The translations under genes and the position numbers were made by a program. DNA of 64,000 bases from Poteriospumella lacustris (Eukaryota > Sar > Chrysophyceae > Chromulinales > Dinobryaceae): NCBI GenBank assembly GCA_008000375.1, contig SMOI01000103.1, forward strand, positions 41,972-105,971, written 5' to 3'. How positions within the stretch are numbered: the first letter of the stretch is position 1; the number at the start of each line of letters is the position of its first letter. A model generated the notes under the pieces. That model was not told where the DNA came from, made no database searches, and worked only from the letters and a program-made list of their open reading frames with translations. Of this stretch, positions 42,726 to 53,569 are shown one piece after another.

Positions 42726-45700
42726 TGCGACGGGGCTCTTCGACGCGGGGGTGTCGCTGGTGCGCGACGACCTGTTCCCGCTGCTCTGCGCCTTCGCCGA
42801 GAGCCTCGCGCAGGGGCACAAACCGTACGCGGCGAGTGCGCACGTGGCCGATGGCCTCGCGCTGGAGGATCTGCTGCGTCTGGGCGGCTCGGCGACGATG
42901 GCGAAGCTGTCGGAGCTGCAGGGCTTCCTGCAGTTGTCGTTCTACTGCCTCGCGCGGACGGCGGCGCCGCTGCTCGGCCAGGCCTCCTCGACGCTCGGCG
43001 CGCCCTCCATCGTCGTACGCACCACCGACGGCGGCGGCAGCGGCAGCGGCAGCGGCGACAGCGGCGGTGGCGCGGCGCTGGAGATTCCGATCCACGTGGC
43101 ATGCGAGTTCTTCGCGTGTCGCGAGCTCATCGGCGCCGCGAAGGTCGCGTTCCTCGCGCGCGAGTCGCTGCACCATCGGCTCCGGCCGCCCTATGCGCTT
43201 CTCGACGCTGCGGCCGCCAACGTCAACGCCAACGCCACCGCCTCGCCGCTACCGCCAGCGCCATCACCCGCCGCCGCCGCTGGCGCCGCTGGCGCCACTG
43301 CGACGTCCTCGTACCGCGCCGTGGTGACGATGAATTACGCCGAGTTCGAAGAGCTTTTTGTACGTGCGGCGTTTCAAATCGCGACGCAGAACCAGCAGCG
43401 GTTGTCCTCCGCCGCCTCTGCCGCCTCCGTCGCGAGCGCCAACCCCGTCGCCAAACAGGCCTACGAGGTGTACCAGGCGGCCGAGCGACGCGTCGCCAGC
43501 GGCGGCGGCGGTGGAGGGGCGGCAGCGGCGGCGGCGGGGCAGTGGGGCCGCGACTTCGTGTCGCCGTACGCGGCGATGCTGCAGCAGTACGCGCAGTTCC
43601 CCGTCGCGTTCATCGAGGACTTCCAGCGCCTCGGGGGCTTCCAGATCCCGTCGATCAAGCACCTGGCGCAGTCGCTGCATCGCATCGCCCGCGACAGTCG
43701 CAGCGGCGGCGGCAGCGGCAGCTTGAGCGACGAGGCGCGGGCGCCATTGACGACGACGACGGCCGCCGCCGTCGCTGCTGCCTCAGCGACGACGGGGCCC
43801 AGCGGCGGCGGCGGCGGTCGCGGCTCGGTCGGTGCCGTGCCGCCGCAGTCGGCACCGCCACCGCCACCGTCGTCGACGTCGTCGTCGTCCGCCGCGTTGG
43901 CGGCCGCGGCGGTGGCGGCGGCGTCGTCGATGGCGGCGATCGAGACCATCGCGGACCACAACTTCAGCCACCTCATCGCCGACCCCGTCGCTCGCCGCGC
44001 CATCGCCGCCCGTGGCCACGGTGCCGCGCCCTCGTCGTCCTCGACGGCGGCGGGGGCGGGGGCGGCGCTGCAGCCGCACCAGCACCAACAGCTGCACCAG
44101 CTGCAGCTGCAGCAGAAGAAGCGGCTGCACTTCTCCGACGAGGTCGGCGAGCCGTTGGCGCTGTACCGTTCGCCGACGTCGGCGCGGGCGAAAGCGTTCT
44201 TCGGCTCGGGCCAAGGCGTCGCCTCGGCGGGCTACGACCCGGCGCGGCCGCCCGACTGGGTCGTGGCGCAGCCCAGCGACCTCGCCGCCGCCGCCGCCTT
44301 CGCTCTCGACGCGCAGCCGCCGCAGCCGCCGCTGGGACAGAGCCGTCGCACCAGCACCAGCAGCGGCAGCAGCGGTCCGCACGCGGGCGGTGGCAGCGGT
44401 GGCAGTGGCAGTGGCGGTGGTGGCGGCCACGGCGGCGGTGCCGACGACGCGTCGTTCCTGGCGGCGTCGCTGCAGTACATTCCGCTGTCCGTCGCCGTCA
44501 AGGCGCAGTTCGTGCACGACATCAAAGAGGCGCTGTGGCCCGTCTTCGCCACGTACTGCTCCTGCGGCGACGCGTCAGACCCCGGTCGCCTGACGTGCCC
44601 CAACGTGTTCACGCTGCTGAGCAAGCTCGGGCTGCTGGACGACAACACGCTCGTCTCCGACATCGGCCGCATCTTCTACCGCATCGCCACGAAGGCGTTC
44701 GGCCGCGAGGCCGCCTCGTGGTCGTTTCGCCAGTTGGCGCGCCATCAGCGGCGGTCGTTCAAACAGCAACAGCAGCTGCAACAGGCGCAGCAGTCGCAGC
44801 AGTCGCAGCAGCCGCCGCCACCGCTGCGGCGGTTTCAGAAAGCGCCATCGTCGACGATTTCTCCGACGGCGACCACTGCCACAGCCGCTGCCTCTGCTGT
44901 CGCGGTGGACGGTGCGAAGGTGCCGTGGATCCACCAGCACGGCCTGGTCTTCGAGGAGTTCCTCCTCTTCGCGTACGCGTTCGCCCAGCTGCGCTACGAG
45001 CAGCGCTACGACCTGTGGCAGGACGACGACCACCGCGCGCTGCTCTATCAGCCGCCCCCGCCGTCCACTCCGACGCCGTCGGATCGCCGCCGCCGCCGTC
45101 ACACGCTCCGCGACGCTGGCGCCGACGCTGAGGCCGACGCCGACGTCGACGCGGAGGTCGACGCCGACAGCGGACACGATGACGACGACGACGACAGCGA
45201 CGGCGACGACGACGCGTCGTCGGGCGAATCCGCCGCGGCGCAGCTCGCGCGGCTGTACGCGACGCTGCCGAAGAAGTGGCACTTCTGGTACGACAAGATG
45301 ACGGCGTCGGTGTCGTTCCAGCGCCTGTTCTACGAGCACATCCAGCCGCGGCTGACGGGGCAGGCGACGCTGTTGGCGTTTCCGGAGGACGCGCGGTACC
45401 GCGACCGGTTCACGGCCGTGTTCGCCGAGGACGTGCTCGCGGTGATCGAGCGAGTGGAAGGGCCGTTGTCGTCGCTGTTCTCGCAGGAGCTGCATCTGTC
45501 CTCGACGGCCGCCGCGGCCGCCGTGGCGGGGGCGGGGGCCCACAGCGGCGGTCCACCGCACAGCGGCGGCCACAGCGGCGGCAGTGGCGGCGGCAGTGGC
45601 AACATGAAGCTGCCGATCATCGTGCGCGCCTTGCGCCGCTTGGAACTGCTGCCGCAGGTGATTTCGGAGAAACAGGTGACGCAGCTGGTGCGTGACGTGC

Positions 45701-46074
45701 TGCCCGAGGACCTGCACGCGGCCATTCGCCTCCACGACGGCAGCAGCGTCGCGCGGCTGGCGGCGGCCTCGTCGTCGTCGCTGTCGGGGTCGCCGTTGGC
45801 GCCCTCGACGCCGTCGCCGCCAACGATTGGCGCTGGCGACGGGGCCGCGGTCGCAGGAGGCGGCGGAGGGGTGGCGCGGATGGTGTTTCCGCAGTGGATG
45901 TGGATCCTCTGCGTCGTCGCGCTGCAGGCGGTGCGCCAGGCGATCGCCCGCGCGGCGCCGCCCGACGTCGAACCGGACTACGACGACGAACACGTCGCGT
46001 ACCTCGTCGGGCGCCTGGTGGCGTCGATCACGATGACGCTGACGGCGACCAGTCCGCTGTCCTCGCCGCCGTAG
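38532..46074 (+). CDS. Giant GC-rich protein of unknown function (2481 aa)
   Basis: Two exons, 38532-39011 and 39109-46074 (97-nt intron, GTAAGC to GCTCAG), give 2481 residues. No domain is recognised with certainty. Ordered blocks alternate with low-complexity runs (poly-A, poly-G/S, D/G, T/A) encoded by GCC/GAC/GGC microsatellites, and the second exon is strikingly GC-rich. Several ordered blocks contain a similar amphipathic helix: MEFDAFFAWLRSLAMFLYK near 72, TFATFVVFAARCFSKHLF near 950, NYAEFEELFVRAAFQIAT near 1445, VFEEFLLFAYAFAQLRYEQ near 1985, and VFPQWMWILCVVAL near 2300. This recalls the helix following EF-hand-like loops in p25-alpha-type proteins, which is inference. No signal peptide; probably cytoplasmic or axonemal. 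Confidence 0.75.
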
Positions 46075-46795
46075 ACCGTAGACGACGACGCGTGTGTCCA
46101 TCGTTTGGCCCTGGCGGCGTCTGTGTGTGTCTGTGTGTGTCTGTGGCTCTGTGCGGTGCGGTGCCAGTGGACCGCCACCGAGGCAGGTGCAGGTGCAGGG
46201 CGTGTCTCCACCGCCCCCGCCGCCGCCTCTTGCGAGGGGCACGTCTGTCTGTTCTTCGTTATTCTCGTGTCGTTGTCATCGTCCCCTCTCCCCCCTGTCT
46301 CTGTCTCTGTCCTTGTCCCTCCTGTACTCGGTTTCTCTTCTCCGCGCCTCGTCGCCTCTCTGCCGCTGCTACGGGCGTGACGCCGCTGCCGCTGCCGCTG
46401 GTCCATCGCCCCGTTCTCACCGCGGCCCCTGTCGTCTCACCGGTCGCCTACGTCGCGTTTTCCTCATCGCCACCGACGTCGCTGCGGTCGTTTTTCACCG
46501 GCGTCGGGGCTGCCCACTGATCGCCACGCGGCGCCGTGTCGTGCGGGTGACCCGATCGCTCTGTAGCGCGCAGTGTACACACACGTGTCTATCGCTGGTC
46601 GATTGTGTTGCTGCTCATCGATAATTCATACGAAGACGGAGAGAGAGCGAGCGAGAGTGTGAGCGCTACGCACAGGTGAACGGATGCGACGCCGCCACGC
46701 ACACCGCCACGCTGCCGCAGGGGCAGTGGCGACGTCTATGGGTCTATGGTACAAAGATACACTGTAGGGGCCAGAGAAGGAGGCGCAGAGGTTGG
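46075..46795. other. Intergenic between convergent genes
   Basis: GC-rich 3' flank of the giant gene with GTCTGTGTGT repeats at about 46120-46150 and GAGAGAGCGAGCG near 46640. The open frames here are composition-driven. No supported gene. Confidence 0.45.
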
Positions 46796-47472
46796 TCAGG
46801 CGGTTTTACTGCCTCCGCTGCCGCCGCCGCTGGTGAAGAGGCGTAGCAGCCAGCGGATCTCGTGCTTGAAGACGACGGGGACGATGGCGAGACACACGAG
46901 CAGCTTCACGGCGAACAGGGACGACGCCGGCCACGGGTGGGCGGCTGTGTACGCTTGCATGCGGGCTTCTTGAGAGGTCGCTAGGTAGCCAGAGCAGAGG
47001 CCCAAACAGGCCCCGAGCAGGATCTGCAGCGGCGTGTGCAGGTGCGTGGCGATGCGCCAGTAGCTACGCCGCGACAGCCGAGCGGTTAGCACACAAATAG
47101 GCTTCAGCAAACGATATGGAGAGGGGAGAGGGCTTACCAGGCAGAGATGCCATAGGCGACGACGACAACGGCGAGGAGCAGGCGCAGCGCTGGCTGCGGC
47201 ACGAAATACGGTGCGGTGTACAGCACGACGAAGCTGAAGTACGAAATAGCGGTCGTGTGGCTGCTGGGCATGCCGTAGCCAGGCTTTGGGGACTTCGCTG
47301 GACGAGGATCCTTGACGATTCGCTTCATGATCTTGCCGAACAGAGAGTTGAGCAGGGCACAGACGGTGTAGTACAGCGGCACGGGCGACTGGTTCAGCAA
47401 CAGCGACGCCGCTGCGATGCCAGAGACCACATATTTGGCCGTGACGCCGACGTTGTCCAAGATAAGCTTCAT
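46796..47472 (-). CDS. PAP2-family lipid/dolichyl phosphate phosphatase
   Basis: Two exons on the minus strand, 47472-47138 and 47063-46796 (74-nt intron, GTAAGC to GCGTAG), 200 residues. The three PAP2 signature motifs are visible: KRIVKDPRP (KxxxxxxRP), GYGMPSSHTT (PSGH, with Ser for Gly), and WRIATHLHTPLQ spanning the splice site, where the R and the second H are spaced as in the SRxxxxxHxxxD motif. Four or five hydrophobic segments make it an integral membrane protein. Size and the PSSH variant suggest a dolichyldiphosphatase or LPP-epsilon-like enzyme that removes a phosphate from lipid (di)phosphates in ER or plastid membrane. The exact substrate is open. It ends with a Gly/Ser-rich tail (SGGGSGGSKTA). 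Confidence 0.85.
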
Positions 47473-47914
47473 TTCGATGACTGTTCGTCTCTCTAACTAC
47501 CGTTTGCTTTCAAAGGCGGCCCAGCGATCAATCACTGTGCTTCACTGTCGATGGACACCCCTGGCGGACACTCACTCCCAATCCGAATCCTAACAGTCTT
47601 CAGGATATACTGCTGGCACTCGCAGAACTCTAACAGGTTAGGGTTAGTTCTCCAGATGGTCTCTGATGATCTGAAGATTCATTGATCGATTGACTCGTCA
47701 ATGAGATGCCCACAGTATTAGGTCGACGGTGACCAGCAGAAGACACGACGACCACGACGACGACCACGACGACGACCACGACGACCACGACGACGACCAC
47801 GACGACGACGACAGAGCAGAGGGCAGAGGCCAAAGGATTCTATTTTCCGATTATTCGGCATTGTCACATCTATTTGTCCCCTCTTACTGCTGCCACGGTG
47901 ATTGAACAGTCAAT
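47473..47914. other. Intergenic, divergent promoters and simple repeat
   Basis: Lies between the leftward PAP2 gene and the rightward YqgF-like frame. It holds the GAC/CAC simple repeat at 47744-47815 and probably an unseen first exon of the YqgF-like gene. Confidence 0.4.
47744..47815. repeat. GACGACCAC-type simple repeat
   Basis: About 70 bp of CGACGACCA/CGACCA units. The reverse strand would read as poly-Val, which is a composition effect rather than a gene. Confidence 0.85.
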
Positions 47915-48475
47915 TTGAAAACGTTTGTGGATGAAGTGCGTCACTTCCGCTCCAATCCACAAGCGGCGGTGAGAAACCATATACTCGCACTGGACATTGG
48001 AACCAAACGAATCGGATTAGCGAAGTGTGATCTCCTTTATTTTCAATCTTTTGCTTGCGGAACGATCGAGCGAAAGTACGAAGTGGCGCTGGATGAAGCT
48101 CGTCGGAAGCTGACCAATGCTCTACAGCAAACGATTGAGAAAGAGAAAATTGTCGGCATTGTAGCAGGATTTCCTTTGATGGAAAACAATGACATGACTC
48201 CATTGGCTCAGAAAATCCTGTCCGTCATGAAGCACCTCCATTGCTCTTACGGAAAAGATGAGACAGCGCAGATGGGGGCCCAAGATCTGAACGCCGCCGT
48301 ACCTGTTCCGATGATGTGCACCTTTTGGGATGAACGATACTCATCGCAGAAAGCTCGTGCGGTGATTCGAACGAAATATTCATCACAAAGGAGTGTGACA
48401 GACAAGATGAGGGACCCTTTGTCAGCGCTAATGATCCTAGACGACTTCAAGCAACAAGTGCTCAAGGTTCGATAA
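47915..48475 (+). CDS. YqgF/RuvX-type RNase H-fold nuclease
   Basis: About 186 residues with the YqgF signature: HILALDIGTKRIGLA (first catalytic Asp), then GIVAGFPL, FWDERYSSQKAR (catalytic Glu and the family DERxxT-like box), and MRDPLSALMILDDF (late Asp, A and I as in DxxAAxxIL). Bacterial YqgF is an RNase H-fold nuclease that matures the 16S rRNA 5' end; eukaryotic copies are usually organellar. There is no ATG: the frame opens at TTG after an in-frame TGA, and an acceptor-like GAACAG lies at about 47904-47909. The true start is probably in an upstream exon that could encode a targeting peptide. I could not fix that exon. The 3' end is TAA at 48473-48475. Confidence 0.78.
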   Translation: MKTFVDEVRHFRSNPQAAVRNHILALDIGTKRIGLAKCDLLYFQSFACGTIERKYEVALDEARRKLTNALQQTIEKEKIVGIVAGFPLMENNDMTPLAQKILSVMKHLHCSYGKDETAQMGAQDLNAAVPVPMMCTFWDERYSSQKARAVIRTKYSSQRSVTDKMRDPLSALMILDDFKQQVLKVR

Positions 48476-48542
48476 TGTGAAGTACCGTTCCATCAAGTGT
48501 GTCGCGAAAGCCGTGATCCATATATACCAGCGCGAGCTTCTA

Positions 48543-49202
48543 TCATATGGGTCTCGGGTCGATTGGTGATTTCCGCAAGGTATACAACGTGAAATCCCAC
48601 GTCGACAGCGTCTGATTGAACGACGTGGCCCCATCAAACATGTGACTCATCGACGTCACACGACTCACATTCCACGCGTCCAGCGGCTGGTTGAACTCCA
48701 TCGCCACGGCAAACATACCGTCCATGGAGGTGACGTTGCGCACGTCCCAACGATCAATGCGATCGTTGAAGTCGGTTTGCTGGAAGAGAGTCGTCATGGC
48801 GGTGACCTTGTGCACGTCCCAGTCGTTGATGTCGCCGTACCGCCGCACGGCACATGCTCGGTCGCGGCACCACAGTTGCACCGCTCCTCGAAGTGTCTCG
48901 TTGGTGAATGTCACCCATGTATACTCCTTGATCAGTTGTCGAATCCCAAACGGCAAGACGCGTCCGCCACAACGCTCAGTCATCACCCGGTACAACTTCA
49001 GCAGCTCAGCAGCTGGGAGGAACACGCAGCACCACTGTACGCTGACCAACCTCCATAGGTGTGTGCGGCTTATCTGGCTTATCTCACACTCATCCAGGAG
49101 AGTTGACGAAGAAGACGTGCATGACGACGGCGGTGGCGGCGGCTGGCCGCTGCTGCGAATAACATTACCAAACCATATCGTTGTCCTGCTTTCTTCAAGC
49201 AT
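48543..49202 (-). CDS. BspA-like protein, copy 4 (C-terminally truncated)
   Basis: 219 residues from ATG at 49202. Residues about 75-150 carry the family N-terminal region (CGGRVLPFGIRQLIKEY), then YGDINDWDVHKV and only about three DUF285 repeats. The last repeat breaks off after FNQTLSTWDF into an unrelated tail (TLYTLRKSPIDPRPI) and a stop. Compared with the 14-repeat copy at 17360-18745, most of the repeat domain is missing. The first about 60 residues (Pro/Ser run, then a Cys/Trp-rich stretch) have no counterpart in the other copies, so the real start may be internal or in another exon. It is either a minimal family member or a decaying copy. Confidence 0.65.
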   Translation of the reverse strand: MLEESRTTIWFGNVIRSSGQPPPPPSSCTSSSSTLLDECEISQISRTHLWRLVSVQWCCVFLPAAELLKLYRVMTERCGGRVLPFGIRQLIKEYTWVTFTNETLRGAVQLWCRDRACAVRRYGDINDWDVHKVTAMTTLFQQTDFNDRIDRWDVRNVTSMDGMFAVAMEFNQPLDAWNVSRVTSMSHMFDGATSFNQTLSTWDFTLYTLRKSPIDPRPI

Positions 49203-49507
49203 TGGCCGTCGAGAACATTCAATTTCCTATCAGTTTTTAGTGAAAGAATGACTTGATTCGACTTTGACGAGAAGCTCGCCAAGATGTGGTTCTCGGATCT
49301 CTACCACTGAAGTTGTAGCGCTAAAGCTACAACGGCCGTTCAGGTGTATTCCACTAGGACAATATCGTTGTCGTCCATTGGGATGGGAATTTAAATTTGT
49401 AAACCAAATTTTTTAAAACACTGTTCTTAAAAGTGCGAAAAGTATCAATTTATGCGAAATGCCTGATCACTTCACATTGCCACATCAACTGACACTAGTG
49501 GCATCCA

Positions 49508-50731
49508 TTAAGCAGAGTTGATGGAAACATTGTCCGCGTCAAAGTCCTCGTCTTCCTCCTCTTCATTCTCCTCCTCTTCCTCGCCCTTCTCAGGCGAAGC
49601 AGTTGGAGGAGAACCTGTCGGTGTTGGTGGTGCTGCGAAACGACTACTGATACAGTCCCTCGCACATAACGTCTGCGCAAAGTGAATCAGTTGTGACAAA
49701 GAAGCCGAACTCCTGACGCGCAGATGGTATCTCAGTTCTATTTCAGGGTCACACCCCAGCTCCAGGTACAGCAGGTAATGCTTGTCTCCCACTAACGCAG
49801 TCACTATCACAACGGGAGAACTGTAATGGTTGTCAGCGTTGGTGCCGACCAGTTGTAGGACACCTTCACGCAAGGCACGGTTGATGTCAGCAGGACTGGT
49901 GAACTTCTTCCTTGGCTTGACTTCAATCGCGATCAACAGATCTCCACACCCCATCACACCGCCCTCTTTGAAGATGGCCAAGTCTGTTCTGCCACGAATT
50001 CGAAATCTAAACTGTGGTTCTTGACTCAAAGCTGCCTTCTTCAGATCGCTTGTCAGATCACTCAGTTTCGGTCTCAGGGTGTAGATGTCGGAAACAAAAA
50101 GATTCCCGTCAGAAAGGCCCTGTCCTTCACCCAGAATGGCAGCATCCATTTTGAATTCCTTCTTCAAGTATTTCTGAAAAGGTTCATAGGATTCGCTCTC
50201 GTTCTTGTCCTTCTTCTGGCTCTTCTTCCAGGTGAAAGAAAACTCCGCCACCGTGCACTCCTGGTGGTCAATGGGTGTGGCCAGAGACATCACATTGTTC
50301 TCTTCGTTCATCCGCAGAGCTCGCATCAGAGCTCGATACTTTCCACTTTTGTCACTCTTGCAATCCTCTGAAGGAACGACAGCGCTAATGTTAGGAGGCA
50401 GTGAATCCGTCATCAGCTTCATAGCAAAATTGACTCTCTTTTGGTCAATGGCCATTTCCTTTTGGTCAATGGCCATTTCTTCAATAGTTTTCACAAGCAT
50501 GCCAATGCTCGAACTATCAGCACCTACATAGAACAAAAGAAGAAACAAAATGAAAATCTCATCAAAATTAATTCACAGCATGAAAGAAGAGAATACAGTA
50601 ACTGACTCACCTGCCGGTTTGTGAGAATGACTTGTTATTGGGAACTGACATCTCACATTTGCACAGTTCGGGCCAACTCTCAAGAAATCATTGGCAATTA
50701 AATCCTCTTGAAATGCTGCACAAAGACTCAT
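49508..50731 (-). CDS. PD-(D/E)XK nuclease-like protein
   Basis: Two exons on the minus strand, 50731-50611 and 50523-49508 (87-nt intron, GTGAGT to ATGTAG), 378 residues. The core resembles a PD-(D/E)XK fold: the catalytic-type Asp in RIRGRTDLAIF, then LLIAIEVKPRKKF (ExK on a strand), followed by a helix (REGVLQLVGTNA) and strands VVIVTALVGDKHYLLYLE. An upstream segment duplicates MAIDQKE in tandem. The C-terminus is a Pro/Thr stretch then an acidic run (EEEEENEEEEDEDFD). Similar nuclease-like domains occur in stramenopile crinkler-type and transposon-linked proteins, which is only a resemblance. Catalysis, DNA binding or a degenerate role cannot be told apart by eye. Confidence 0.65.
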
Positions 50732-51120
50732 ACTTCAAGTTAAGATGCAAATCTTTGTTGAATCAATCAGAAGGTGATAAAAAAAGCATAAATAATTGAT
50801 TCACCAAAGCGGAATCGCAATCAATCGCTTCCATTTTTAAATTCCCACTGGACAATGGACAACGGACTTCGCACGCAGCAGCGCAGCGCAGCGCAGCAGC
50901 AGCAGCCAGCAACGACGACGACGTGCATGAAGACGACGGCGGCGGCGGCCGACCATCGATCGACGATCGATCCCAGATCGATCATCGATCGAGTTTTGCG
51001 TGGTTTAGCTTCAAACAGATGATGGTTTTGTGGTGTAGAATGGAGTACTGAAGCACTGCAATACCTTAGTAGCCGCTTGACGCTTCAGTACATTGCAAGG
51101 CGTACAGAGCTGTGAAGGAA

Positions 51121-53266
51121 ATGAGTGAAGAAGCGCTTGGTGCCTTGGTCTTGGGCATCGACTTTGGCACGTCGAATTCGTGTGTGTCGATATGGCGACC
51201 GGACAAGCGGCGTCCGAAAGTGATCAAGAACTTGCAAACACCGGGAAACAAGATAACGCCGTCCACTATAACGTTTCCTCACCTGGGCTTCGTCGACCGT
51301 CGCATCGGAGAGACGTCGTCTGGCCCGAACACTGTGCGCGGTGTAAAGAACGTGCTGGGTTTGACGGTGAAAGAGCTTCAGGGGCTCACGCCAGGCACGT
51401 ATCCAACATGCAACGTGACGGATATGGAGGAGAAAGACGCCGTGGACGTCGTGTGCCTGGACGTGGACGGCAACCGCCGCCTCTTCGACCCCGCCGACCT
51501 CGTCTCCTGCGTCTTGACGTATCTACGCGACTGCGCACGCGACTATCTACGCCGAAAACCCATCAAAGCCCGCAACGGGCAGGTGCTATACGCCAGCGAC
51601 CCCTTGAACCGCGTCGTCGTGGGTGTTCCGGCGCAGTTCGCCGAGTGCCGACGGTTGGCCCTGCGGCAGGCGGCCGAGGCGGCGGGCTTCGACGAGATTC
51701 ATTTCCTCGTGGAATCCACGGCCGCCGCGATGGCGTACGGTCTTCTGGTGGCGGGAGACAAGACGGTGCTCGTCTTCGACATCGGCGGCGGCACGACGGA
51801 CGTGACGATTCTGCGCATCCGCGACGGGACGCACCGCGTCGAGTTCACCGGCGGCTTCTCGCAGCTCGGCGGACAGCACATTGACGTCCTCGTGCGCGAC
51901 CACGTCTTGTCCCGTCTCGCCCTGACCGAGGCGCAGCTGGCTCCAGACGACCGACGGCGCCTGCTCGACGCCTGTCGCCAGTGCAAGGTACCCCCCCCCG
52001 CCCCGCGCTGCTGTGTCTCCTCTGCGGTTTGGCTCACCCTCGACGATGTGATGGGCACAGGAAGCGCTGACGAGCGAAGAGACTTTCACCATCGACGTAG
52101 CGTTCCTCGCGACGGCGGCCTCCACCGCCGCGGCGGCGACCAACAGCGCCGCTGACGCTGCCGTGGCGCCGCTCGTGCCGGCTGCCACCCTCGTCGTGAC
52201 ACGCGACGAACTGGAGACGCTGCTGCAGCCGCTGTGTCGCACGGTGACGGAGTCGCTGCTGCAGATCTGGCGCCACTGGGACGCGGCGGCCGCCCTCGAC
52301 GAGGTCGTCGTCGTCGGGGGCAGCAGTCGCGTGCCCTGCGTCCAACGCGCCGTGCACGCCGCTTGGCAACGGGGCACGGCGGAACGTCTCGCGCCATCGC
52401 TGACGAAGGAGCTGTGCACGGCGGTGCATCCAGAACACGCCGTGGCCGAGGGACTCGCGATCCGCGGGGCGGTGCTCTCCGGCTGCATCGACACCGACAC
52501 CGACAGCGACACCGACACCGACGCGGGCGGCGCCTCGTCGTCGGCGTCCGTCGTGACGAAGCTGCGGCAGTGGCTGATGCTCGATTGCGTGCCCCAGACG
52601 ATCGGCATCATCGCGCACGATGCGGAGACCCACGAGCGTTTCTTCGAGCCGCTGATCGCGCGCGGTCGCAGTTTGCCGTGTGCCGCGCGGCATCGACTCC
52701 AACTGCAGCCGCTGCAGCCGTCGTCGTCGTCAACGTCGTCGCATCGCCAGCGGCGGAGACTGGTCACGTTGGAGATCTACGAGGAGGTCGAGGACTACCA
52801 GTGCCGACTGGCCGCCGACGAGAACGTGTGGCACCGCGACGCCACTGCCGACGTCACTGCCGACGCCACCGCCGCCGACGCCGCCGACGCCGCTTCGGGA
52901 GCGACCGTGCGCTATAGCTACCATTTGCTGCGGACGGTGGATGTGGCGGTCGATGCGTCGCTGGTGGCTCGCGAGGGAGACGACAGCGACGAGACAACGG
53001 CGGCGGCGGCCTTCGTCGTCGTCGTGTTCGACGTCGACGCCGACGGCGTCTTGCACTACCGCGTCGAGCGCGACGACGGCGGCGCGTCGGCGGCATCGGC
53101 GACAGCAGCGACGACGGCGACGACGACGGCGACGAAGACGCGCGACGAATCCGACGCGACGACGTGGCTGCTGTCGGCGTTGGCGGTGCTCCTCGTGGCG
53201 GTGTACCTCGCGGTGAAGCTGGCGCTGCCCGTGGCGGGTCGCTACGACGCCGCCGATGCGACGTGA
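51121..53266 (+). CDS. Membrane-anchored Hsp70-family protein
   Basis: Two exons, 51121-51987 and 52061-53266 (73-nt intron, GTACCC to GCACAG), 690 residues. Hsp70 nucleotide-binding domain: GIDFGTSNSCVSIW near residue 14, VFDIGGGTTDVTIL near 218, and VVVVGGSSRVPCVQ near 372, all three Hsp70 signatures. CRQCKEALTSEETFTIDV crosses the splice site as in canonical Hsp70. A short substrate-binding part follows (VPQTIGI, FEPLIARGRSLPC), then an Ala/Thr/Asp-rich region. The C-terminus has one transmembrane helix (WLLSALAVLLVAVYLAVKLA, about 657-680) and a short tail, in place of the helical lid and EEVD or HDEL. It is an unusual tail-anchored Hsp70 whose chaperone domain should face the cytosol if tail-anchored. 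Microsatellite-coded D/T and A/T runs are present. Confidence 0.85.
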
Positions 53267-53515
53267 GCCATTTGGACGGGGCCGAGTGGACGGGGCCGAT
53301 TGGACGGGGCCGCAGCGCCTGTGATGATGCAGTGGAGTGGGACTGGGAGACGGACACGCGCGACGGGTGAAAATGGAAAGACTGTTCGACGGTGGAGGAT
53401 TACGAGCAGAGACAGGGGAGAGACAGGGGGGCAGAAGAGGGATGCAGAGGGGGAGGAGGTAGAGGAGGGGGCAGAGGGGGGAGGTGGGTAAACTACAGCG
53501 ACGAGCGACGAGTTG

Positions 53516-53569
<54 letters not shown>

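Noticed and set aside
40282-46242. Several long open frames (about 913, 716 and 555 codons) on both strands inside the giant gene
   Set aside because: Shadows produced by high GC and triplet repeats. The plus-strand frame 39109-46074 is the only one that continues across the whole region and joins an upstream exon.
47630-47833. Minus-strand frame with a poly-Val run
   Set aside because: Direct translation of the GAC/CAC simple repeat.
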